From Pseudomonas sp. FP2309 (lineage in GTDB: Bacteria > Pseudomonadota > Gammaproteobacteria > Pseudomonadales > Pseudomonadaceae): a stretch of 64,000 nucleotides of DNA. Below the pieces are notes generated by a model, which was not told the DNA's origin, made no database searches, and worked only from the letters and a program-made list of their open reading frames with translations. Below, piece after piece: positions 32,539 to 41,004 of this stretch (position 1 is the stretch's first letter; each line of letters opens with the position of its first letter). Both the position numbers and the translations under genes were made by a program. The stretch is taken from the NCBI RefSeq assembly GCF_030687575.1, contig NZ_CP117439.1:1971001-2035000 (forward strand), given 5' to 3'.

Positions 32539-34343
32539 GGCAATTGTTGCTCCAGCGGGCCGCCCAGCACTTTGAGATATTCCAGCAGCGCCCAGCGCTC
32601 CTGTGGCAGCAAGCCACGGCCGATCACGCCATTGCCACGCTCACCGGCACGGAATTCGTGGCCGCTGTTGTGGTTGCCGGTAATTTTGGTGTCGAACAGA
32701 AAGGCATTTTTGAACGCGCCGGTCTCAAAGCCCAGGTGACGCGGGTTGTAATTAAAGGTGCCTTTATAGAAGGTGGTGCTGCGCTCGTCCTGAGGCGAGA
32801 GCAGTTGGTAGATCGTCGGCACCGAGCCGTTATGCAGGTACGGCGGAGTGGCCCACACGCCGGCCAGTGGTCGGGCCTTGTAGGCGCGCAACTCGCGCAC
32901 GCCAATCGGCAGGCCGTAGCCATCCAGGCGTGGCCGCTCGGCGGGGGTGACACCGGCAGCGCGGTAGGCATGGTCTTCGACGAACGCGGTGACGTAGGCC
33001 AGGCCCTTGGCCACCGACATTTTTTTCAAGTCCAGGGGCTCGGTCGGCGTCGGGTGCAGCTCGACATTGAGCGTTGCCAACTGCGCCGGGTCCCATTGCA
33101 GGGCGCTCAGGTCATAACGCTGGTCGGCAATATTGCTGGCAGTGCCAGGGTCGGTGCCGATGTAGTCCACCGGAAGCATCTTCAGGTGCTGTACCGGACG
33201 ACCACCTTCCGCGCTGACGGCGGGCACATGGCAGCCGGCGCAATTCTCGCCGAACAGCGCACGGCCCTGGGCGGCGAGGGGCTTGTCGATGGGGCCGAAC
33301 AAATCTTCGGGCCAGGTGGGCGGCTTGAGCCGTTGCAGGGTTTCTTCGATCAGGTTGAGGTCGCGCACCCGCACGCTGGAAGGGTAACGCGCATCGCCCT
33401 GGAGCGGCTGGCCGGCAGCGTCGAAAAACGTCAGCGTCGCCCCAACACCAAGGGCCTCGCCGATATTGCGCGCCATGGGTTGCTGGGCCGAGCCGTTCCA
33501 CTGCACCCAGTCGAAGGTCCAGATATCCCACAACTGCGGGTAGTCCACCGGCGCATTGGCGACGCGATAGTTGTCCGGGGAAATGGCATCGCCAAAGCTG
33601 GCATTGGCGATGCGCCCGAACGCGTCGGTACGGCCCGGGCCTTCTTCGGTGGGGTAGAGGCCACGGTGAGTGTCGTTCCAGGCAACTTTGAGGAATTGGT
33701 TCAGCGACTGTTTGAAGTCCTGGCGCAGTTGGCCGTGCTCGGCGTCGTAGCGGTTACCCAATACCTGGCGGGCGAAACGCTCGAATTTCCACGGGTTGTA
33801 ATAGGTGGCCGCGAGGCTGGCGACCAGCGCCTGGCCGAAGCTGCCACCGCGCAGGGTCGGCACGCTGGAGGGCAGCACATGTTGCGCAGAACCGCCGTCG
33901 ATCCGCAGGGCCTGGCCTTTGAAATGCAGCTCGCCGGTATGGCAGGCGGCGCAGGTGATATCCAGGTATTCAACGGTGCTGCCGGCGTTTTTATGCCGCG
34001 CAAAACCTACCGGCAGGTTGCCGGGATTTTGCGCCGTCGGCACTTGTTTCGGGTCGACCAGGAAGCCGAAGCGCGCCAGGTAATCGGGCGTGGCAAAACG
34101 TCGCTCGGAGAACGGCAGTTCCAGGGCGGTGAACCAGTCGTAATGCAGGCCTTTGACTTGCGTGCCCTGGGGCGTGAAGTAATAGGTCTGGCGGTCGGCG
34201 GCACTCCATTGGTCCTGGTAGTGCACCTGCTCCACGGGCACGTAGTCCGGCAGCTTGGGGTTGAGGGTGTAATAGATCACCACGGCCAGCAACAGGACCG
34301 AAATGGCGAGTATCAGGAGTAAAACACGGGAAAAAATGCGCAA
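32535..34343 (-). CDS. dihaem c-type cytochrome (RoxA / cytochrome c peroxidase-like)
   Basis: 602 residues. An N-terminal membrane anchor (about 6-26) exports it. Two haem-binding motifs are present: CAACH at 131-135 and CAGCH at 368-372, about 235 residues apart, the wide spacing seen in RoxA/RoxB-type rubber oxygenases and long dihaem peroxidases rather than the roughly 320-residue MauG/CcpA forms. C-terminal sequence GVWATPPYLHNGSVPTIYQLL is typical of the family. It is first in a two-gene operon with the catalase-fold protein. It may oxidise or peroxidise a periplasmic substrate; the identity is open. Confidence 0.8.
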   Translation of the reverse strand: MRIFSRVLLLILAISVLLLAVVIYYTLNPKLPDYVPVEQVHYQDQWSAADRQTYYFTPQGTQVKGLHYDWFTALELPFSERRFATPDYLARFGFLVDPKQVPTAQNPGNLPVGFARHKNAGSTVEYLDITCAACHTGELHFKGQALRIDGGSAQHVLPSSVPTLRGGSFGQALVASLAATYYNPWKFERFARQVLGNRYDAEHGQLRQDFKQSLNQFLKVAWNDTHRGLYPTEEGPGRTDAFGRIANASFGDAISPDNYRVANAPVDYPQLWDIWTFDWVQWNGSAQQPMARNIGEALGVGATLTFFDAAGQPLQGDARYPSSVRVRDLNLIEETLQRLKPPTWPEDLFGPIDKPLAAQGRALFGENCAGCHVPAVSAEGGRPVQHLKMLPVDYIGTDPGTASNIADQRYDLSALQWDPAQLATLNVELHPTPTEPLDLKKMSVAKGLAYVTAFVEDHAYRAAGVTPAERPRLDGYGLPIGVRELRAYKARPLAGVWATPPYLHNGSVPTIYQLLSPQDERSTTFYKGTFNYNPRHLGFETGAFKNAFLFDTKITGNHNSGHEFRAGERGNGVIGRGLLPQERWALLEYLKVLGGPLEQQLP

Positions 34344-34590
34344 GATAACTATCCTTGTCGAGTTGTCGCGTTGTTATGCCACTACGGCACAGGTGCGGCA
34401 AGTGGCCATGAGCCTGGCGCCCAGTGGTCCCACGATCCTTCGCGGGGCCTCATCATGGATGAAAATGCTTTTAAACACGTGAACTTATCGGAAGTTTCCT
34501 GCTCACATGCCGGTAGCCATTGGTCGTGGCCGCCTGATAAGCTCGCGACTTTATTCGAATGCCCTATTGGCGCATGAACAAGGAAATAGC

Positions 34591-35322
34591 ATGAAACAGC
34601 ATCGGTTGGCGGCGGCGGTGGCCCTGGTTAGCCTGGTACTTGCGGGTTGTGATTCGCAGACCAGCGTAGAGCTGAAAACCCCGGCGCAAAAAGCTTCCTA
34701 CGGCATCGGCCTGAACATGGGCAAAAGCCTTGCTCAGGAAGGCATGGATGACCTGGATTCCAAAGCAGTAGCCCAAGGCATCGAAGATGCCGTCGGCAAG
34801 AAAGAGCAGAAGCTCAAAGACGACGAACTGGTTGAAGCGTTTGCCGCACTGCAAAAACGTGCTGAAGAACGCATGACCAAGATGAGCGAAGAGTCGGCGG
34901 CCGCCGGCAAGAAATTCCTCGAAGACAATGCCAAGAAAGACGGCGTAGTCACCACCGCTTCCGGCCTGCAGTACAAGATCATCAAGAAGGCCGACGGCGC
35001 ACAGCCCAAGCCGACTGATGTGGTGACTGTTCACTACACCGGCAAGCTCACCAACGGCACCACCTTCGACAGCTCTGTGGATCGCGGCAGCCCGATTGAC
35101 CTGCCGGTCAGCGGCGTGATTCCAGGTTGGGTCGAAGGTCTGCAACTGATGCACGTTGGCGAGAAGGTTGAGCTGTACATCCCGTCCGACCTGGCCTACG
35201 GCGCCCAGAGCCCGAGCCCGGCGATTCCAGCCAACTCCGTGCTGGTGTTCGACCTGGAACTGCTGGCCATCAAGGACCCAGCCAAGGCTGACGCTCCTGC
35301 TGCACCTGCCGCCAAGAAGTAA
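34591..35322 (+). CDS. FKBP-type peptidyl-prolyl cis-trans isomerase, lipoprotein (FkpA/Mip-like)
   Basis: 243 residues. A lipoprotein signal (LVSLVLAGC, lipidated Cys20) is followed by a helical dimerisation domain (about 30-130) and a C-terminal FKBP domain (about 135-230) with VTVHYTGKLTNGTTFDSS, VIPGWVEGLQLMHVGEKVELYIPSDLAYG and NSVLVFDLELL. It acts as periplasmic or outer-membrane-associated folding catalyst and chaperone. The ATG at 34591 is preceded by AAGGAAA; a longer open frame upstream lacks a signal sequence. An alanine/proline-rich tail ends in KK. The 34344-34590 gap holds its promoter region; I see nothing else there. Confidence 0.93.
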   Translation: MKQHRLAAAVALVSLVLAGCDSQTSVELKTPAQKASYGIGLNMGKSLAQEGMDDLDSKAVAQGIEDAVGKKEQKLKDDELVEAFAALQKRAEERMTKMSEESAAAGKKFLEDNAKKDGVVTTASGLQYKIIKKADGAQPKPTDVVTVHYTGKLTNGTTFDSSVDRGSPIDLPVSGVIPGWVEGLQLMHVGEKVELYIPSDLAYGAQSPSPAIPANSVLVFDLELLAIKDPAKADAPAAPAAKK

Positions 35323-35338
35323 TCGGCGCTTGAAAACA

Positions 35339-35370
35339 CAACGCCCCGTCTCGACGGGGCGTTGTCGTTT
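35339..35370 (+). terminator. intrinsic terminator of the FKBP gene
   Basis: CAACGCCCCGTC-TC-GACGGGGCGTTG forms a perfect 12-bp stem, followed by TCGTTT. It lies about 15 bases after the stop codon. Confidence 0.88.
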
Positions 35371-35585
35371 CTGGGCGTTTAACCCTGGCCCTTTGCGATG
35401 GCGGCGTAATCCAAACGAACGTCCGTCACCTGTAACAGTCTGATATAAGACGCGAGCAGGGCTAGCCGTACACAAGCGCCAAGTCAATGAAATCTTGGGT
35501 TTTTTTGATGTGCGCAAAAAACGCCCGATCTAACCGCAAGCCTTGTAATCCGTGGCTCTCAGCCGGTAAAACAGGCTCTGTTCAC

Positions 35586-35616
35586 AAGGTTATCCACAAT
35601 TTGTGTGGATAACCTT
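35586..35616. promoter_or_regulatory. 13-bp perfect palindrome containing two DnaA boxes
   Basis: AAGGTTATCCACA-ATTTG-TGTGGATAACCTT. Each arm contains a perfect DnaA box (TTATCCACA at 35590-35598 and its inverse at 35604-35612). It lies 27 bases before the start codon of the DUF1232 gene, with no T run following, so it is less like a terminator than a DnaA-binding or leader structure. Confidence 0.65.
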
Positions 35617-35642
35617 TCTGTTTGATGGAACTGGAGTGACAG

Positions 35643-36098
35643 ATGAAACCACCCTTCAATTTCACCCGTTTCCTGCCGCTGGCCGCGCGCTTGCTGGGCC
35701 ATGGGCGCCTGCCGACGCTGTTGTTTGCAGTGGCCGCCAAAGGCGCGAGCCAGGGCAATCGCCTGGGTACGCTCAAGGATGATCTGAAGTTGCTGCAAGC
35801 GTTGTGTCTGGCCTACTGGCGCGGCGAGTATCGGGCGATCAGTCCCAAGGCGCTGATCTCGGTAGTGGCGGGATTGATGTACTTCCTGAGCCCGATTGAT
35901 GCAATCCCGGACTTTATCCCCATGTTTGGCATGCTCGATGACATCGCCGTGCTGGCATGGGTCATGAAGGCCCTGGCGGGCGAACTGAGCGCGTTTCGCG
36001 CGTGGCGTGACGCCCAGCGCCCGGAAAAGCTCGCGGTCGTTGAGCGCCTGCCTGCGACCCCAGCCTTGCTGGCCAAGGAAAACCCGCAAAAAAACTGA
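35643..36098 (+). CDS. DUF1232 (YkvA-family) protein
   Basis: 151 residues. The DUF1232 core is clear: the membrane-associated helix VVAGLMYFLSPIDAIPDFIPMFGMLDDIAVLAWVMKAL (residues about 75-115). The family is widespread and of unknown biochemical function. The N-terminal 60 residues are basic with hydrophobic helices, suggesting peripheral membrane location. GGAG lies 10 bases upstream of the ATG. The upstream DnaA-box palindrome may govern its expression. Confidence 0.82.
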   Translation: MKPPFNFTRFLPLAARLLGHGRLPTLLFAVAAKGASQGNRLGTLKDDLKLLQALCLAYWRGEYRAISPKALISVVAGLMYFLSPIDAIPDFIPMFGMLDDIAVLAWVMKALAGELSAFRAWRDAQRPEKLAVVERLPATPALLAKENPQKN

Positions 36099-36131
36099 CA
36101 TTGCGCCTATCCCCTGCGACCTTTGTGACTG

Positions 36132-36170
36132 TTAGGATTACACTCCTAAGGAAAGAGCTTACTTAGTAAG
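36132..36170. promoter_or_regulatory. two palindromes, candidate XRE operators
   Basis: TTAGGA-N6-TCCTAA (36132-36149) and CTTACT-T-AGTAAG (36158-36170) lie in the 95-base gap before the XRE gene. Two adjacent dyads near a promoter are a usual pattern for autoregulation by small HTH proteins. Confidence 0.45.
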
Positions 36171-36193
36171 AGCAGTTATCCTACGGGGCAGTC

Positions 36194-36532
36194 ATGGATA
36201 TTCAGATCATTTCACGCAATGGCGAACCCGAATACGCGGTGTTGCCATGGGACCAGTACCAGGCGCTGCTTAAAGCTGCCGGTCAGCGGTCGCCGGCCCA
36301 CACTCCTTCTCCTGCCACCCACGCCGCACCCACCCAGGACCTGCGCCCGCTGTCAGACCTGCGCAGCTTGCGTGAGACCAAGGGCCTGGCCATCGAGGCT
36401 CTGGCCCGCACCGTGGGCATCAGCCCTTCGTATCTCGGATTGATCGAAAGTGGTGAACGTCAGCCGGATGCCGCGATCCGCCGTAGTCTGGCCTGGGAAT
36501 TGGGCATTGCAGGTTGGAGGGATGAATCTTGA
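36194..36532 (+). CDS. XRE-family HTH protein with Phd-like N terminus
   Basis: 112 residues. The N terminus (MDIQIISRNGEPEYAVLPWDQYQALLKAA) resembles the start of Phd/RelB-type antitoxins and related regulators. After an alanine/proline/threonine linker (about 35-55) comes a complete XRE helix-turn-helix (LRSLRETKGLAIEALARTVGISPSYLGLIESGERQPD). It overlaps the next gene by four bases. It probably represses its own operon. The neighbourhood matches a conserved Pseudomonas arrangement I recall, so it is probably core rather than recently acquired. Confidence 0.82.
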   Translation: MDIQIISRNGEPEYAVLPWDQYQALLKAAGQRSPAHTPSPATHAAPTQDLRPLSDLRSLRETKGLAIEALARTVGISPSYLGLIESGERQPDAAIRRSLAWELGIAGWRDES

Positions 36533-36900
36533 GCCTACGTATCAGCCGTCAACACTGGGATGGCTTACTCAACGAACTGGACCAGGCGCGCCGCCAGCGC
36601 CATCTGCTGACGTACCGTGCATTGCTGGAGCGTCTGCAATTTCCTACACCGGCGATGCAAACCCTGGCCGCGGCCTTGGAGCATCTGGCGGCACTGGACG
36701 CCAAGGCCGAGCAGCCGTTGCGCAGCTCTCTGGTGATCAGCCAGGGCGCCAGCCGCCTGCCGCGTACCGGGTTCTTTGAATGCGTGGAGCGCCTGGGCCG
36801 CTTCAGTGGGCCGTCCGATGGCGTGGCGGCCGCCTCCTGGCACGCCTCGGAAGTGGTGCGGGTGTTCGAATATGAGTATCCCGAATCCGCCGAGGCTTAA
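36529..36900 (+). CDS. conserved hypothetical protein coupled to XRE gene
   Basis: 123 residues, soluble, basic/helical N-terminal half with LDQARRQRHLLTYRALLERLQFP, and a C-terminal segment ISQGASRLPRTGFFECVERLGR that may be a small fold. I do not recognise the family. Its ATG overlaps the XRE stop (ATGA). Its own stop codon overlaps the stop of the convergent EAL/GGDEF gene. A toxin-like or accessory role to the XRE protein is possible but unsupported by motifs. Confidence 0.72.
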   Translation: MSLRISRQHWDGLLNELDQARRQRHLLTYRALLERLQFPTPAMQTLAAALEHLAALDAKAEQPLRSSLVISQGASRLPRTGFFECVERLGRFSGPSDGVAAASWHASEVVRVFEYEYPESAEA

Positions 36901-38666
36901 AGCGCCTGGGTCAGCGCGTCCATGCTGTTGATCACATGGATGCTGTAACCGGCCACATTCTTTGCATGATGCTTGGCCTGCGACGCCAATTCCGCCAATT
37001 GGCTGGCATCGAGTTGTCCACAGGCCTGTGGATATAAGTGCACCACCCCGATCGATAGCGACAGCAGCGCGAACTCTTGACGCAGGCCCTGACGGTTCAG
37101 CGCCACAAAACAGCCAGCTTCAACGTGTTCGGCGCGATAGAAGCGTCGGCACTGGGTGTGGAAGTCGTCCAGCAGCTGATTGAGCCGTTTGCGCCAGTCC
37201 TGTGGCCCGAGCACCAGCAAAAAATCATCGCCGCCGATATGCCCCACGAAGTCGCGGCTGGGGTCTACCCGGTCATTCAGGCATTGCGCCAGACACAGCA
37301 ACACCTCATCCCCGCGCCCGTAGCCGTAAATGTCGTTGAACGGCTTGAAGCTGTCGATATCCACGTAGCAGATCACCGACTCGCGTTGTTGCTGCAGCAG
37401 TCGCGTCAGGCATTGTTGAATCGGCACATTGCCGGGCAACAGGGTCAACGGGTTGGCATAGCGCGCCTGTTGGATTTTCAGCTCGGTGATCAGCTTGAGT
37501 ACGTCGATCACCCGGCCCAGGCCCAGGTAATCGCCATTGAGGGTGATGATGAAATCTTCTTCGATACGTTGCCGCGCGCGGCTGGTGAGCAGGCGGCTGA
37601 CCTGTTGCAGCGATTGACTCAGCTCCACCGCCAGAAAGTCGGTGCTCATCAGGCGACTGATGGGCTTACGCGCGAACAGGTCGGTGGCAAACGGTTTGAG
37701 CAGCGCGTCTGACAGCGAATGCCGATGGACGATGCCCACCGGCTGGCCGCGACCATCCAATACCGCGAGGGAGTTGAGGTTGGCCTGACGGCGGAATGCC
37801 TCAAGCACTTGTGCGGTGGCCGTGTCCTGGTCCACCGCCGGTTGCTCGTTGAGCAGGGCGCTTAGGTCGCTGCCTTCATCGTTGAGGGCCGCGTTGGTTT
37901 GCTCCGGCTTGGGCAGCATCTGGCGTGCTTCCTGCGGTGGATGCTCCTGCGGACGACAGAGCAGGTAACCCTGGACCAGGTCCACGCCCATTTCGGTCAA
38001 CACCGCGAGTTCCTCGGGCAATTCGATGCCTTCGGCAATCACTTGAGCACGTGACGCTTTGGCGATTTGCAGGATCGAGCCGACAAACTCACGCTTGAGT
38101 GCGTCCTGATGAATGCCGTCGATAAAGTGCCGGTCGATTTTCACGTAATCCGGGCGCAACTCCGACCATAAGCGCAGGCTGGAATAGCCGGCACCGAGGT
38201 CATCAAGGGCGATCGAAAAACCCATGTTGCGGTAGTGATGCAGGGCGGTTTGCAGCAGGTCGAAATCGTCGGTGGGGGTTTGTTCGGTGAGTTCGATCAC
38301 GACCTGGCTCGGCGGTATGCCGAAGTCGCGCAGCAGTTGCAGGGTGCGCCCCGGTTGGTGCGCCGTTTCCATCAGGGATTCCGGCGAGATATTCAGGAAC
38401 AGCTTGCCGGGTAACTTCTGGTCGCTGAAGCGCCGACAGGCACTTTTGCGACAGGCCATCTCCAATTCGCTCAGACGCCCGGCCTGATTAGCCACGGCGA
38501 ACAGGGCGACCGGAGAGTGCAGCGGACTGTTGGACGGGCCACGGCTAAGGGCTTCGTAGCCAATAATGCGTCGTTCGGACAGGCTGATGATCGGTTGGAA
38601 CAGGCTGTGCAAGCTGCCTTGAGCCAGGATAGAGCCCAGTGCATTCAGCTGTTCGGTCATGGTCAT
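36897..38666 (-). CDS. EAL-CBS-GGDEF cyclic-di-GMP protein
   Basis: About 589 residues. The order is EAL domain (about 1-245), two CBS motifs (about 275-390) and a GGDEF domain (about 420-589). EAL catalytic motifs are well kept: YEALSR, FLNISPESL, IELTEQ, DDLGAGYSSL, KIDR and AEGIELPEE. The diguanylate cyclase signature is GGDDF rather than GGDEF/GGEEF. It lacks transmembrane helices, so it is cytoplasmic, and CBS motifs suggest nucleotide sensing. I chose the ATG at 38666; an ATG two codons later is equally possible. As I recall, PA3258 has the same architecture next to prc. Confidence 0.9.
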   Translation of the reverse strand: MTMTEQLNALGSILAQGSLHSLFQPIISLSERRIIGYEALSRGPSNSPLHSPVALFAVANQAGRLSELEMACRKSACRRFSDQKLPGKLFLNISPESLMETAHQPGRTLQLLRDFGIPPSQVVIELTEQTPTDDFDLLQTALHHYRNMGFSIALDDLGAGYSSLRLWSELRPDYVKIDRHFIDGIHQDALKREFVGSILQIAKASRAQVIAEGIELPEELAVLTEMGVDLVQGYLLCRPQEHPPQEARQMLPKPEQTNAALNDEGSDLSALLNEQPAVDQDTATAQVLEAFRRQANLNSLAVLDGRGQPVGIVHRHSLSDALLKPFATDLFARKPISRLMSTDFLAVELSQSLQQVSRLLTSRARQRIEEDFIITLNGDYLGLGRVIDVLKLITELKIQQARYANPLTLLPGNVPIQQCLTRLLQQQRESVICYVDIDSFKPFNDIYGYGRGDEVLLCLAQCLNDRVDPSRDFVGHIGGDDFLLVLGPQDWRKRLNQLLDDFHTQCRRFYRAEHVEAGCFVALNRQGLRQEFALLSLSIGVVHLYPQACGQLDASQLAELASQAKHHAKNVAGYSIHVINSMDALTQAL

Positions 38667-38784
38667 GGCGATCTCGATCGAAAAAAAAGGACCGCAGGCG
38701 TTGCGCCTGCGATCCTTTATTTCACGACAGAATGATGACTGTATGATGACGCTCCGCGGAGCGCTCACATTAAATTGCCATCAC

Positions 38785-40866
38785 CTACTGCTTGGCGACC
38801 TGTTTGGTGACTTTGAGGTAGTCCAGCAGGATCCGGCCTGTCTCGGCCAGGTACGCGTCATCTTCCGGCTTGGTTTTATCGGCCTCGGTTGGCAGCGCAT
38901 CTTCATCTTCTTTTTTCAGCTCCTTGAGCGGATCTTCACCCTTGGCCTTGCGGCGGATGTTCTCCAGCACCAGTTGCTTGTTCTCGATGTCGGTGTGCTG
39001 CTTGCGGCGGTCCACTTCGTTGAGGCTGACGGTTTTTTCTTCCATCAGCTTCTTGGCCAGGGCCAGCTTGTCGCGGATAAACACGAACTCGGCGTCCTTG
39101 GCGGAGCGGGTATCGTGGTCAGCCTTCAACTGCGCCAGGAATGGCTTGAACGGATCCGACGCCGGCTTGATCGCAGGGCGGATGGTGTCCCATGGCATGG
39201 CTTCCGGCAGGGCGCTTTCGCCGATTTCCTTAGTGTCGATGATCGACGGGAAATCGATGTCCGGCAGTACGCCCTGATGCTGGGTGCTCTGCCCGGAAAC
39301 CCGGTAGAACTTGGCCAGCGTCAGCTTGAGCTCGCCATGGTTCAACGGCTGAATGGTCTGCACGGTGCCTTTGCCGAAGGTCTGGCCGCCGATGATCAGC
39401 GCACGGTGATAGTCCTGCATCGCACCGGCGAAGATCTCCGATGCCGAGGCCGAGAGGCGGTTGACCAGCAACGCCATCGGGCCTTTGTAGAAGGCACCTG
39501 GGTTCTCATCCTCAAGCACATCGACACGGCCGTCAGCGTTGCGTACCAACACGGTCGGGCCTTTGTCGATAAACAGGCTGGTCAGCTCGGTGGCTTCCTG
39601 CAGGGAACCGCCGCCGTTGTTGCGCAGGTCGATGACCACGCCGTCGACTTTTTCCTTCTGCAGCTCGGTCAGGATTTTTTTCACGTCGCGGGTGGTGGAC
39701 TTGTAGTCCGGATCGCCCGCACGGAAAGCCTTGAAGTCCAGGTAGAAGGCCGGGATCTCAATCACTCCCAGCTTGTAGTCCTTGCCATCCTGCTTGAGGT
39801 TGAGGACTTTCTTCTGCACGGCCTGGTCTTCGAGCTTCACCGCTTCACGGGTGATCGACACGATCTTGCTGGTCTGATCGTTCGGCGCATTGGTGTGCGG
39901 AATCACTTCCAGGCGCACCACACTGCCTTTTGGTCCGCGGATCAGCTTGACCACTTCGTCCAGGCGCCAGCCGACCACATCAACCATCTCTTTGTCGCCC
40001 TGGGCCACGCCGATGATCTTGTCGGCCGGCGCGACCTGTTTGGTCTTGTCGGCCGGACCTGCCGGCACCAGGCGCACGATCTTGACCTGGTCATTGTCGC
40101 TTTGCAGGACGGCACCGATGCCTTCCAACGACAGACTCATGTTGATATCGAAATTTTCCGCGTTATCCGGCGACAGATAATTGGTATGCGGATCGTAGGA
40201 CATCGCGAAGGTGTTGATGTAGGCCTGGAAGATATCTTCGGCACGAGTCTGGTCCAGACGTGCCAGTTGATTCTTGTAGCGCTTGGTCAACAGTTCCTGG
40301 ATGGCCTTGGGCTCTTTGCCGGCGATCTTCAGGCGCAGCACTTCGTCCTTGACGCGTTTGCGCCACAGGTCGTCGAGGGCGGCGGTGCTGGTCAGCCAAG
40401 GGGCGTCCTTGCGGTCCACCAGAAGGGTTTCCTTCTGGGTGAAGTCGAGTTTGTCGACACCTTTGTCCAGCTCAGCCAGAGCGAAGTCCAGCCGCGCTTT
40501 GACGCGATCCAGGTAACGCTTGTAGATGGTGAAGCCAGGCTGCAGGTCGCCGCTTTTGAGGAAGTCGTCGAACTGGGTCTTCCACTTGTCGAACTCAGCG
40601 ATATCGCTGGCCAGGAAATAGCTGCGCGAGGGGTCCAGCAGCTTGAGGTAGCTGTCGTAGATGATCACCGAACGGGCGTCGTCCAGCGGCGGCTTACTGT
40701 AGTGGTGGCGCTTGAGCAACTCAACGACGTTGAGGCTGGCAATCACCTCATCGCGGTCAGGCTGAAGGTTGTCCCAGCTGTTGGCTGCGAACGTATTGGT
40801 CGACATCGACGCGAAGCCGAGACCAATGAAAAAAGCGAGGGCGGTGCTGGGGAACAGATGCTTCAT
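38785..40866 (-). CDS. prc: C-terminal processing periplasmic protease Prc (Tsp, AlgO)
   Basis: About 693 residues with a signal peptide (MKHLFPSTALAFFIGLGFASMSTNTFA) starting at 40866. Domain order: N-terminal helical domain, PDZ domain (GIGAVLQSDNDQVKIVRLVPAGPADK, about 245-330), S41 protease core with the Ser/Lys dyad in LSASASEIFAGAMQDY and GGQTFGKGTVQ, and a C-terminal DUF3340-type domain. It degrades periplasmic and membrane-protein tails; in P. aeruginosa the homologue AlgO (PA3257) affects alginate via MucA variants. It is the first of two minus-strand genes, ahead of the EAL-GGDEF gene after a 118-base gap. Confidence 0.93.
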   Translation of the reverse strand: MKHLFPSTALAFFIGLGFASMSTNTFAANSWDNLQPDRDEVIASLNVVELLKRHHYSKPPLDDARSVIIYDSYLKLLDPSRSYFLASDIAEFDKWKTQFDDFLKSGDLQPGFTIYKRYLDRVKARLDFALAELDKGVDKLDFTQKETLLVDRKDAPWLTSTAALDDLWRKRVKDEVLRLKIAGKEPKAIQELLTKRYKNQLARLDQTRAEDIFQAYINTFAMSYDPHTNYLSPDNAENFDINMSLSLEGIGAVLQSDNDQVKIVRLVPAGPADKTKQVAPADKIIGVAQGDKEMVDVVGWRLDEVVKLIRGPKGSVVRLEVIPHTNAPNDQTSKIVSITREAVKLEDQAVQKKVLNLKQDGKDYKLGVIEIPAFYLDFKAFRAGDPDYKSTTRDVKKILTELQKEKVDGVVIDLRNNGGGSLQEATELTSLFIDKGPTVLVRNADGRVDVLEDENPGAFYKGPMALLVNRLSASASEIFAGAMQDYHRALIIGGQTFGKGTVQTIQPLNHGELKLTLAKFYRVSGQSTQHQGVLPDIDFPSIIDTKEIGESALPEAMPWDTIRPAIKPASDPFKPFLAQLKADHDTRSAKDAEFVFIRDKLALAKKLMEEKTVSLNEVDRRKQHTDIENKQLVLENIRRKAKGEDPLKELKKEDEDALPTEADKTKPEDDAYLAETGRILLDYLKVTKQVAKQ

Positions 40867-41004
40867 GCTGATTCGACGCGGGGGCAATTGATAACGCATA
40901 TTAGGCCGTCTTTGAAGTTGCCGGTTCCATAGGGGCCGGTCGCATAATGCAAAAAGCCCGGCGCTACTGCTACGGGCTCAGTCCGGACTCACTATGGAGG
41001 CACT

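Noticed and set aside
32544..34322. 592-codon plus-strand open frame opposite the dihaem cytochrome gene
   Set aside because: Antisense shadow; the minus-strand frame has haem motifs and a membrane anchor, this one has no recognisable features.
37018..37038. TTGTCCACAGGCCTGTGGATA inside the EAL-GGDEF gene as a second DnaA-box palindrome
   Set aside because: Imperfect boxes within coding sequence; codon constraint explains it.
38659..40932. 757-codon plus-strand open frame opposite prc
   Set aside because: Antisense shadow of a clear S41 protease gene.
40950..40980. AAAAAGCCCGG...CGGGCTCAG upstream of the quinone oxidoreductase as a terminator
   Set aside because: Stem is short and uneven and lies between divergent starts, where no terminator is expected.
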